NCBI GenBank assembly: GCA_025677825.1
Contig: JAIXMO010000013.1
Coordinates: 558,001-622,000, forward strand
Direction: 5' to 3'
Source of the DNA: Helicostylum pulchrum
Lineage: Eukaryota > Mucoromycota > Mucoromycetes > Mucorales > Mucoraceae
Length of the DNA: 64,000 bases
The notes under the pieces are model-generated. The model was not told where the DNA came from and ran no database searches. It worked only from the letters and a program-made list of their open reading frames with translations. Shown here piece after piece: positions 1 to 11,702 of this stretch (the stretch's first letter is position 1; each line of letters opens with the position of its first letter). The translations under genes and the position numbers were made by a program.

Positions 1-2049
<2,049 letters not shown>

Positions 2050-2125
2050 TGATATGCAGATAAAAAAAAAAACGTAAGAGAAAAAAAAGAAGAAACCAAA
2101 AAAAAAAAGAGGTGAGTTTTAATAT

Positions 2126-4264
2126 TTATTCAACATAGACTTCTAATACGTGACGAAGATTAGTTACAAAACCAGTATCTTGATCAACCAACTGAACCAA
2201 ATCAATCGAATGTAACTTTTCTTTGACGGCAATAAACTGAATATCCACGCTTTGAGAAGTAGAAGGACCTAAAGGACTCGTTCTAACGTTATTTTCTAAA
2301 CAAATAATATCCGCTTCGTGTGTTTCATTTTCAAAATACTGTCTCAAGAATTCAGATTCATCCATATAAGGATCAATTGGAATTTGTTCAATAGGTAAAG
2401 GTGGTAAAGTTGTTTTAAGTGTATGTCCAAATACTTCTGTAGGGTGCCTTTTACGGTTCGGTATCATTACTTGGAATCTTCGCGTGTGTTTTGAGCGATT
2501 GACAATAAAAATATGAAGTGAAAATATCTTTCCTACTTGAATTAATTCAGGTACCGTAAATGATACGACAATGCCATCTGAAATTTCTCGCTCAGGTGCA
2601 CGACGAGCTCCTGTATTATTACCAGATACTGTAGATACTGTACTTGTTGTTTGTTTCTTCATACCAAATACACCTTCTAAAGATGGACTCATTTGATGAC
2701 CTGCTCCACCAGGACTACCCACAATGGATCTAGCACCAGGAGAAAAGATAGATTGAGATCTAGCCATAGGTGACCCAACAGGGAATTTATCAATAAACGG
2801 GAAAGGTGTTTCTTCTCTCTTTTGTCTAATACCAGAGACATCCAACATGGTATTCCATTTGGATCTCATAGGTAACGCTTTATTTCCATCAATAATAGGC
2901 GATCCAAATATTTGAATTGAAACACGTTGAGGCTGAATTTTATCTTCTGTGTAAACTGTAGGTTGAGGCATAGGTCTACGAGAATTAAATGTACGTGTCG
3001 CTTGTGCAGGTGGTTTCACTGACCCATCATCTAATAATGTAACATCGTACACAAATACCATTAAATCGGATTTATTCAACATGATTGGAAACTGTATTTG
3101 ATTAAATGCCATGGAGACTACAGCGTTGGATACTTGTACCTCTACTTTATCTACCATGAATTCACATCCGACTTCGGCAGGGTTTTCTAACTCGACAGAC
3201 ATCATTACCATCTTTTCTGCAACAGATGCATTGGTTGTACGCATCTTTACATTGACTCCTGATCGAATAGGTAAATTCTCTCGGACGCTTCGTTTCATGG
3301 ATAGTTGTGAACTGGGTGTGACCATGTTGGTGGTGGTGGAGGATGAAGATCCTGAGGGCTGTCTGGCGTTGGTCTCCATAACAAATCTTTGCATAGGACG
3401 TTCTCCGTTTGAAAACACTGGATCTATTTTATGCATCCTTTTTTAATTATACTCGTTCTATGTACGTATAAACCCCCTCTCTTTTTTTTTTCGTTACCTT
3501 CAGATAATCCACTTAATAAATTAATCGTCTCGAATAAATCGGTATCGTACTCGGACTCATCTGCTGTATTTGACTCTGATTGTGGACTAGGTCTTTTCAA
3601 CGGTAAAGGTCTATACTGAACATTTGAATTAATCGATAAAACTGGGCTTGCAGTCTTTGTCTTTGCATACACTAAAATAAAAAAAATGAGTTATACAGCA
3701 AAAAAAAACACAGAATAAATACACTTACCAATAGGTACAACAATAGGATAAAGACAACAAAAGTTGTCCTCGTACTCAAACAAAATAGAATCTGTGTTTT
3801 TACTATTGCGATTATAAGCTTGCGTAAAAAAAGGTGTAGCAGTTTCAACCAAAGTTCTTCGAGAAGGAATTTTGGGAGAGGTAGGGCCACCAGCAACAAC
3901 AGAAGAAGTAGACCTGTTTAAATTAGGTGTCATAGTATCGAGAAACGTAGCATCTACAGTTACTTCTAATTGATTGTAAAATGAATTAATCGCTTCCTTG
4001 ACTTCATCACCTGACCCAGTTATTTGTTTCGAGACTTTTGCAAGTAGATATACTTGAAGATGTTCATCTATTTTTTTTTTCATGTTTAGGAATGTCGTTT
4101 TTTCAGGAACAAAAAAAAAAGTTTTTACCGTAAAAAGCAAATTGACGAGGATTGGCTTCTAAAAGTAAAATGGGATCCTCTACATTATTTTCTTTGGAGT
4201 AGTTTGGAATGATAATACGAAACTCTGCTTCGTTAAAAAACAGTTCAGTTGATATAGAAGTCAT
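2126..4264 (-). CDS. TRS65: TRAPP-II complex subunit Trs65-like
   Basis: Trs65 is a fungal subunit of TRAPP-II, the Golgi Rab exchange and tethering complex. My model has four exons: MTSISTELFFNEAEFRIIIP.. (4264 to about 4131), then DEHLQVYLLAKVSK.., YAKTKTASPVLSINS.. and the long last exon. It gives about 650 residues. The C-terminal half holds immunoglobulin-like beta-rich segments, and the ending follows the Trs65 pattern: LENNVRTSPLGPSTS, then LHSIDLVQLVDQDTG and LRHVLEVYVE. The N-terminal segment SILFEYEDNFCCLYPIVVP also fits the family. Introns are 50-70 nt with A-rich tracts, and all three junctions keep the frame. The assignment rests on remembered family patterns; a TRAPPC13-related identity is the main alternative. 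Confidence 0.62.
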
Positions 4265-4331
4265 TTTTTAAAAAAAAGGTAAAAGAAAAAGAAAAAGAAA
4301 ACTTTTATGCTAAAATAGTAAATTTTATTAT

Positions 4332-5097
4332 TTAATCGCAGAAACCAATATCATTTAAAAAGATGTCTTCCTCTGGTGAGTAAACCCAATAATCACAGGA
4401 GATAACACTAGAAGGAGGACTAAGTAAACCATGATGCATCATGTCATCTTGTTCAACATCAGCACATTTATTTGGTTCGAATATAGTTAATGGTACAACA
4501 AAGCTAATGAACATATTTTGACAGTTGGTCTCCCATTCTGCGTAGTCCGTTGGTGTCATGGTAATTTCATAATTAACTATATTAAGGAACCTCCATTCAA
4601 ATTGCTTTAATTGAGTACTATTTAATTCTGTTAACAAGCTAAGATCCTATAAATATATAAAAGTTAGGTTAATTTTTTCTTCAAAAAAAAAAGCCGTCTA
4701 TTCTAAGCATATAAAACTTTACAATTTCCCAAATAGGATGATGGAAATCGTCCAAGTACTTTTGTGATAATTTAAAAGCTGTCAAAAATATGATCATTTC
4801 TGACTCAATAGGTTCTACTGTAAATTGCTTCAAGTATGTTTCAACCATTTTTAGGCTGTATAAAAGAAAGACAATATTACACACATACGTCCGAAATAAA
4901 GAAGTTTATAATATTTTTTACCTATAGACAATAATATGTATATCGTTATTTTGTGAAGCCAACATAGCTGTATTCACAAAATAAAGGAAATCACAGTACC
5001 TATTAAACGACCAAGAACTTGATAGTGTATCATTATATAAAGAGGATACAACTGATGTAATAAACAGAGGGTTGAATGAAAATAAGTCGAGGCACAT
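4332..5097 (-). CDS. Cyclin N-terminal domain protein, Pcl/Pho80-like
   Basis: This is a predicted cyclin that would activate a Pho85/Cdk5-like kinase. Three exons read MCLDLFSFNPLF.., then SLKMVETYLKQFTVEPIESE with FLTAFKLSQKYLDDFHHPIW, then DLSLLTELNSTQLKQFEWRF. The total is about 245 residues. The order Y-L-x-x-F, F-L-x-A-x-K-L-x-x-K-Y-L-D-D, then L-x-x-L-E/F-x-x-F-L matches helices 2-4 of the Pcl1/2/9-type cyclin box. The tail beyond about residue 160 is acidic and low in hydrophobics, with SPPSS as a possible phosphorylation site. The start is the first ATG after a poly-A leader (5097). Introns lie near 4858-4921 and 4647-4707. A G1-cyclin identity cannot be excluded. Confidence 0.62.
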
Positions 5098-6197
5098 AAT
5101 AGGAAAAAAAGTGAAAAAAAATGAAGAAAAAGAGGGAGAACACGGTCATATTTTTTGGTCGCGTTTATTTATAACAACCGCGTTTCCGTGACCTTGGTTA
5201 TTTTTTTGTTTACCCCCTTTGTTTTAGAATCAAAGAGTCTCTGCTTGAGGTTTAAAAAAAAGTATTACTGAATATGCGTGACAAAAAAAAAATTAAGGCC
5301 AGTGAAAGTTTAGGTAACAATGACGGCTAATTTTATATGACAACTTTGTATAACGCATGAATCATGCCAGTACTCTGTAAGTATCATTATTTAGTTGCGA
5401 GAACGGGTGATACGCTATCATAACTCAACCCAAATGGATAAAGTATAATAATAAAGCCAGCGCTGGAAAAAAAATATAAAGAGAAAATTTCGCGCGACAA
5501 TCGATCTTTCTGTATTCGAACGATCGCCGAGATTTTCACAGCCTCTTTATAAAATGTCCGTGCGACAAGAATTCTCAGTAGGTAACGATGCCACAAGACT
5601 ACATTCGTACACGCGCTCATGTACTAATATTTAGCAATTTTCATTTAGATTATGAGACCTTCGCTTTATTAAAACGTATATGAAATGTACGAGTTTCAAT
5701 AAAGTTCATTTTAACTGTACAAAAAAAAAAAGGACAAAAAAAAAGACCGAAAAGTATTCTTTTTTTTCCATCAGTACACGAAATACCAAAGAAGAATAAA
5801 CAAATAGTTAACTTAAAAACCAATCTAATATTTTTACATAAGAAAAAAACATGCAAATTATTAAAACTGTTTCGAATTGGACGCTGAAAAAAGATGTTGA
5901 AGAGAAGAAGAAGAAGAAGAAGAAAAGACGGAAGAATAAACAAGATTGGGTCTGTATAAACCTGCGATCAAGCATCATAACTATTACCATCTAAATAAAG
6001 AGAGAGATAGAGATTTGGGAACCGTATTAATTTGTAACACTCTAATTGACCTGTAAGACCTGACTTAACATCATCTGGTTTAACATGAGTATTCTTAGTT
6101 CATGAAAAAATAAATAAAAAAAAACTATATATACTCACCATCTACTTCCTATTTTTCTCTCTTTTTTTTTCTAACATACACCTCCCTACTTTAAAAA
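5098..6197. other. Intergenic region between cyclin and P450
   Basis: I see no convincing gene here. The stretch contains the left direct repeat (about 5229-5490) and an A/T-tract-rich segment at 5700-5940 with a GAAGAAGAAGAA run near 5905. Its last 80 bases, rich in CT and T tracts, form the leader of the P450 gene. Long open frames on the minus strand here are translated poly-A and have no family features. Confidence 0.6.
5229..5490 (+). repeat. Left copy of diverged direct repeat flanking the P450 gene
   Basis: This stretch aligns by eye with 8085-8340. It shares the exact core AGTCTCTGCTTGAGGTTTAA plus following A residues, then GTGACAAAAAAAA, a TAATGATGGCT-like block (here CAATGACGGCT), GAGCGGGTGA versus GAACGGGTGA, and CTATCATAA followed by AACCCAAAT. 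Both copies lie in the same orientation. The right copy starts 48 bases after the P450 stop codon, so the element may be an old P450 3' region, an inserted interspersed repeat or a solo terminal repeat. Confidence 0.75.
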
Positions 6198-8037
6198 ATG
6201 AATTTCTCTCTTACCACAGATCAGAAAGCCTTACTTCCTGTACTAGGCATCACAGCCTCCGTCACTTTGCTCTACACGACGTACCGCCTACTTACCCCGT
6301 CGCCTTACAAGAAAATCCCTATCCCCGGCTCTAGGTTTCCATACGTCGGCCATATGTTCTCCCTCGGCTCGCATCCAGGCGACACCATTGCCGACTGGCA
6401 TAAATCCCTCGGTCCTATAATTAATATCCGTATGGGAGTTCAAGACTGGATTTTAATTGATGATCCGTTCTTAGCACACAAGGTATTTGTTACTAACGGT
6501 GCTGCAACGTCGTACAGACCGCATAATGTGTACGGGCATGATTATCATAATGTTGGCGGAAAGTAAGTGCATAATTTATGTTATACGTGTGATTTTAGCC
6601 TAACTTTTTTAAATTTTATTATAGAGGTGTTTCGTTTTCACAGCCTGACGGGCATTGGAAAGTGACCAGAGCAGCAGGTACGATTTTCAGAAGAAAAAAA
6701 AAAGGCAGGGGTAATAGATACTGAAAAAGAACACAATATTATATAGCTTTATCTGTATTGGCTCCTAAACATGTCACAAGATACATGCCAACCATACATC
6801 GCGAAGCCAAGGATCTGGTGGCACGGTTACTAGAATCATCTAGAAAAAACGGCAGCGTAGACCCGTTTGTAGACTTTAAACTGTACTCAATGAATGTCAT
6901 TGCGACTACAATCTTCTGCAAACGATATGACACGGTTACAAACCCGGAATTTATTAAACTAACCAAAGTCACTGAGCAAACTAATATTAATTGTGCTGTT
7001 GAAAACGACTTGTCTAATTTTCTTCCTATTGTTTCCTTGTATGATTATTTCTTTGGTAAACACGCAGCTCAAAGACGGTATGTAGAAAGTGAAAGGAACC
7101 CGTTTTTAAGAAGGTTGATCGAGGAGGCCAGAAAAGAAGAAGGGCCTAATATGATAAAGTCGTTTGCCGAAGACGGGTTCGAGTTGACTAAAGATCAAGA
7201 GTTGGGAATTATTGGTAATTTTTTTAAAAAAAAAGAATATTAAATTTGTTTTAGATTAACTAAAATAAAAATAAATGTAGGCGATATGCTTGTAGGTGGT
7301 AACGATACACAATCAGCAACATTAGCTTGGAATATCGCTATCATGTGTAATCACCCGGAGATTCAACAAAAAGTAGCTTCTGAAATTGACCAATTTGTTG
7401 AACATCATGGTCGAGCACCTACTTTTAAAGAAAGAGACCAAGTGCCTTACTGTATTGCTGTTATGAAAGAGAGTATTAGGTACAGAACAACTACTTCATT
7501 TGGTCTAGCCCATACTTCTAAAATTGATTGTAAGTTTTACATAGCAAACCCCCCCCCCCCCTCCTTCATCTAATATTTACTGACTGTGTATATTTTTTTT
7601 TTCAGTGTGCGTTGACGGATATTTGATTCCAAAAAATGCTACCATTATTTCGAGTATGGAAAGTATGCATATGAACCCAAAGGTTTATAACCAGCCTACC
7701 GTCTTTAACCCCGATAGATATATCAATAGTCAAAAGACTATGCAGTCATCAGCAAATGGTAGAATTGAAGACAGAGATCATTTTAATTTTGGTTGGGGAA
7801 GGTAAAAAAAACCTTAAAAAAAATTCTTTTGTTTATTTATTAACATATGTATGCAGACGTGTTTGTCCTGCTATTTACTTGGCCGAAACAGAAATGTTTA
7901 TGGCATTTATAGCGATTTTTTCTACGTGTTATGTTGAACCTAACAATAATCAAATGCCAAACATTCATGATAAATTAAGTGGTGCACTTACAATTTGCCC
8001 AAAGAGTTATCAAGTCAAGTTTATTAAACGAGTTTAA
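6198..8037 (+). CDS. Cytochrome P450 monooxygenase (six exons)
   Basis: This is a membrane-anchored haem monooxygenase of unknown substrate. Exons are 6198-6562, 6625-6677, 6747-7214, 7281-7529, 7606-7801 and 7857-8037, giving 503 residues with every junction in frame. Residues 12-32 form the ER signal-anchor and are followed by the proline hinge (PIPGSRFPYVGH). The I-helix motif is GGNDTQS, the K-helix ExxR is in KESIRYR, and the haem-binding loop FNFGWGRRVCPAIYLAE supplies the ligand Cys; the last two are split by introns in the usual fungal way. The length is normal for the superfamily. The sequence resembles Mucoromycota-type CYPs, but I do not assign a CYP family. Exon 1 is markedly richer in C-ending codons than the rest, and diverged direct repeats flank the gene. 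Confidence 0.93.
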
Positions 8038-8831
8038 GGCCTACAAAACAAATAAAAACTTTTTTTTTCTTTTTAAAAAAATAGATCAGAAAGTCTCTGC
8101 TTGAGGTTTAAAAAAATACATGTCAGTTGTGTGATTGAATATTTACGTGTGACAAAAAAAAAGATCACGGTCTAGATAATAATGATGGCTACTCTTATAA
8201 AAACAACTTGATTTACCGCATAAACCACGAATATCATTATTCCAGTCGCTTAAAAAATGAACGAGAGCGGGTGAGAGACTATCATAAAGTAACCCAAATT
8301 GACCACACTATAAGCTAGTTAAACAAATAAAGAGAATATCAGTTCAGACAAAAAATGTGTGATGTATTTTTTTTTGGAACAACATTTTTGATTTGTTAAA
8401 ATAAGTTGTAACAACAAGTCGTAGACATGTGTTTATAAAAATGATTAAATAGATCATGTTAGCAAAGTCCCGCTATTTTTTTTATCTTTTTTTTTTTTAG
8501 AATACACCTTTCTCTTTTTTTTATCATTATTTACATCTTTCCTTTTACGTACGTACAAAAAGAATATCGTTCTCTTAAAGCAATTGCTGCGCATAAGAGC
8601 ACTTGCTCCAAACACTCAAGTGTGATCCACCTGACTGTGATAGCGTACTACTTTTTTTTTTTTTGCACTTAATAAAGGTAAGTGAAAAGCAATACGGCAC
8701 ACTTTTTTTCTGAACGTGTAAATATAACGCGTACCAAAAATCTAACCAAGTTTTTTTTTTTTCTTTTTTTTTCTCAGCTGTGCCCCAAGATTCTTTTTTT
8801 GCTTGTATTCAGGTTGCATAGACAGCGGAAG
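8038..8831. other. P450 3' region, right repeat and T-rich spacer
   Basis: This stretch holds the P450 3' flank, the right repeat copy and then runs of T (8476-8520, 8650-8665, 8750-8775). A CT-rich leader-like segment precedes the first remnant of the broken family at about 8832. No independent gene is seen. Confidence 0.55.
8085..8340 (+). repeat. Right copy of diverged direct repeat flanking the P450 gene
   Basis: Partner of the repeat at 5229-5490, in the same orientation, immediately downstream of the P450 stop codon. Small indels and substitutions across the whole length show that the duplication is not recent. Homology fades after the AAATAAAGAGAA block at its right end. Confidence 0.75.
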
Positions 8832-10607
8832 ATGGAATTTGAAATGTTGTCTGATGCAGCAAGTTCTAGATTGACATTATTGATGAAAAGGTGTTCGTTT
8901 TTGGCAAGTTTGGGGACAGTACAACTCGATGACAGCCCCGTAGTTTAAATCAAGCAAGAGAAGGTTATATCGGCACGGATGCTGTCAAAAATGTTGTCAA
9001 GAAAAAGGGGGTAAACCTGAAGCCTGTCCCCTCCCCACAACGCTCCATTCCCGCTTGCAAAAGGGTTATCAAACGCTGGTTTTTGTAGAGCGTTAACAGT
9101 TAACTTCTTGGAAGATATACAAATAGACAATGAGGAACAAATCCTAAAGAATCATTGTAAATCATTAGACGTAAGTATAATTTATTATGAACAATTTTTT
9201 TTTTTTGCATATTAAATAGTCCATCTAAAAAATAGAAGACCAAATCACCTACCTCTAGAGATATTTGGTCAATCTGGGCAGACTTCATAAATGCCTTTTT
9301 CGAAGAGGAGGTTGATGGTAAAGACATCAATCCTTATGGATGAGTTAAAATTTATAAATGACGATAAATGATGCTAATTTGTATTTTAGCTTTGAATATT
9401 TAAATAGAATCCAAGTTGGTAGAAGTTTAGGCAGTAAACAAACGTGATCTAAATATCCTTCTGATATATTAAATGCTACATATAATCTACTGGACGAAAG
9501 TTATCAAGATGTATTTGTAAGATATAATAGTACTTATGACGAGTAGTTCGTCTGCATGGTAAGCCGGTGAAAAAAAACCTGTACTTCAACTAAGGACTAA
9601 CATTTTTGTGATAGAATGGTGATATTGATGAATGTCACACTTTGTTGTTAAAAAATGGTTATTGTGTTAAAGTTACCAATAATAGTACTCTTACTTTCTG
9701 CTATGAGCTCTTTATGATATTGTAAGTTGTATATTTTAATGCTTTTTGGTTACATAGATATATTAATTGTTTATTTCTTTTCATTAAGTGTAACCCAAGT
9801 TTACAATTTGCCTAAAATTAAAGAACAGGAGTCAACCAATAACCATAAAGTTATTTGGAGTTTTTTTTTATTCTATACAAATGGTTATATTTTATTGTAA
9901 ATTCATTCCTGGTGAAACTAGACTCCAAGAAATTAAATATCAATTGGAGGATCGAGGTCTTTCAACTTCCAAATATTACAATGCAGACGGTATGCCATTT
10001 GGTCTGAAAGATATTAAGCGCGAAACAACCGACCATGTTAAAGGTGCGTATGGTTTACTAGCAATGATCCATAAAGTAGCATATTCTTTCATTTATGCTG
10101 ATGATGATATTTTTTTTAGGTTTAAAGTCTACTTTATTCATGCAACTGGTAAAAAAAAAAAAATCCGTCTTTGGGTCCTTCGGGCTAGTCAGTGAAAAAC
10201 TATACGTCTTCAGTAGAATACGACGTGCAAAATTACCAGCAAGTCATATTGATTTCAGGAAGAAATTTAAAGATATTACAAATATGATGTGGGAGTTAAA
10301 GGTTTGAATATCGTTTTAGTCATCAAAATTTGTTTACTAACTTGAAAAAAAATAGAAAAATATTGATCATTCGCACAACCTGTTGGAAGAGTTAAAAAAA
10401 AATCCCATGAAAAAAAAAAAATGGTTGGTTGAGTCGCGTAAAAATTTAGACCACCTGCTCGTAGAAACAGCTGAGGTAAAGCTTTCCTCTCGTGTTTCTG
10501 ACGCAGAGGACATTTATGTTCTTAGCTCTCCGCTTGATCGGCTTCATATCATGCTTTTCTATACGAAATCCTTTATTGTTAATCTTGTCAATCTAAAAAG
10601 CATTTAA
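8832..10607 (+). pseudogene. Broken member of a lineage-expanded family (family A, 'IHF/WS' type)
   Basis: Coding-like pieces appear in order but are interrupted by stops and frame changes. They are ILKNHCKSLD with a GTAAGT donor (9135-9172), a DIWSIWADFINAFF-like segment (9259-9300), LNATYNLLDESYQDVFV (9468-9520), KYYNADGMPFGLKDI (about 9971-10015), FKVYFIHATG followed by IRLW, and an HSHNLLEELK tail. The same order of motifs occurs in the fragment at 61.2-62.15 kb (KLKIHFLHGHGDAIRQW), so the two are paralogues. I recall many similar hypothetical proteins from Mucorales but no assigned function. The YNADG...E stretch could be the active-site half of a PD-(D/E)XK nuclease fold; that is inference. 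In-frame stops, for example at 9541 and within 8940-9330, indicate a pseudogene. Confidence 0.6.
9132..9230 (+). repeat. Duplicated exon-intron segment, copy 1
   Basis: Matches 11327-11420 across an exon end (ATCCTAAAGAA), the donor and intron (GTAAGTATAATTTATTAT), the T-tract, and the acceptor with the next exon start (ATATTAAATAGTCCATCTAA). This shows that two paralogous gene fragments lie 2.2 kb apart in the same orientation. Confidence 0.8.
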
Positions 10608-10858
10608 ATATTTTATCAAAAAAATAAATCACTTTTTCTTTCTTTTATGTACTTTTTTTTTTACTCTCTTGCTACACGGCTCTATTTACACGTTCCGAAA
10701 AGTACGGCGTATTACTTTTTCACGTACCTTTATCAAGTGCCGAGCAGTGATACATTACGGACGGAACACATTTGAGCTGTTTGTGACTAACTCTCTTTTT
10801 ACACGGCGGTTGCTTTAAGAAGAACAGTATCCCCATTTTTAATCCAAAAAAAAAAGTA

Positions 10859-11450
10859 GCAATATCGATCCTATAGTTCAAGAGTATGAATTAATAGCGA
10901 GCCAGTTGATAAATGGATTAGATCTTAAAACATTTAAATCATTTTTATAAGATATAAACAAAATTTTAGACTTATTAAGACGAACAAAAAGTTTGAACAG
11001 AAATCTAAAATCTTACATTGGTGCTTTAAAGGGAAAAGAGGTATGATAAAAATGTTATATATGTGTATATGTTCTTTTAAACTTTTTCTATTATTTTAGT
11101 ACACAGACTTGGAGCTACAAAGCTTTTTTTTAAAAAAAAAGTAGAGACGACAAGCCATGTAAACACCAACATCGAGAGACCAACAATTTTAGTGCGAACG
11201 ATAATTCAAGAGTAATAGTAAGCACCTTGAGGTTTGCAAAAATGTTCTAAACATTCATATATTCTCTAATTTTAGAGGGAAAGAAAAAAGAAAGGAAATA
11301 TCAGAAAATATACAAAGTGACAGTGGGGAGCGAATCCTAAAGAAACACTATACATCATTAGACGTAAGTATAATTTATTATCAGCTATTTTTTTTTTTAC
11401 ATATTAAATAGTCCATCTAATACATCTTTTTAGAGGTTTCCGGCCATGGC
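10859..11450 (+). pseudogene. N-terminal fragment of a second family A member
   Basis: This fragment reads YELIASQLINGLDLKTFKSF, a stop, then INKILDLLRRTKSLNRNLKS with YIGALKGKE before a GT donor at 11041. After an intron comes YTDLELQSFF, then a degenerate stretch ending ERILKKHYTSLD and the duplicated intron. It corresponds to the N-terminal helical region of the family whose later parts are seen at 8.8-10.6 kb. The downstream domains are missing and the reading frame is interrupted, so it is a truncated pseudogene. Confidence 0.5.
11327..11420 (+). repeat. Duplicated exon-intron segment, copy 2
   Basis: Partner of 9132-9230. Both the splice signals and the intron body are conserved, so it is a genomic (not cDNA-mediated) duplicate. 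Confidence 0.8.
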
Positions 11451-11702
11451 ACTCCATTCCCGGCCCTACGTTAAAACATCCTCGAAAATGGAGGGCTATC
11501 CCGATAAAAAAGATGAAAAGGATTGATCTGTGTACTGAAGGGTCTTATAAGGTATTACCATTGATCTGCCTTCTGCTTTATACCTGCTGTCCTTGGCTTC
11601 CGACAAATGCATTCTTGCCAAACATTGTTTCCTTATCAAGTCAAGTTCATTAAAAATAAAAAAGATAAATAAAAAAAGGTTTTTTTTATTCTGAAAAATA
11701 AA

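Noticed and set aside
5387..5620. 77-codon minus-strand frame overlapping the left repeat
   Set aside because: The matching part of the right repeat is interrupted by a stop, and no family features are present.
5650..5990. Phe/Leu-rich minus-strand open frames
   Set aside because: Produced by poly-A and GAAGAA runs; no start context, splice sites or family features.
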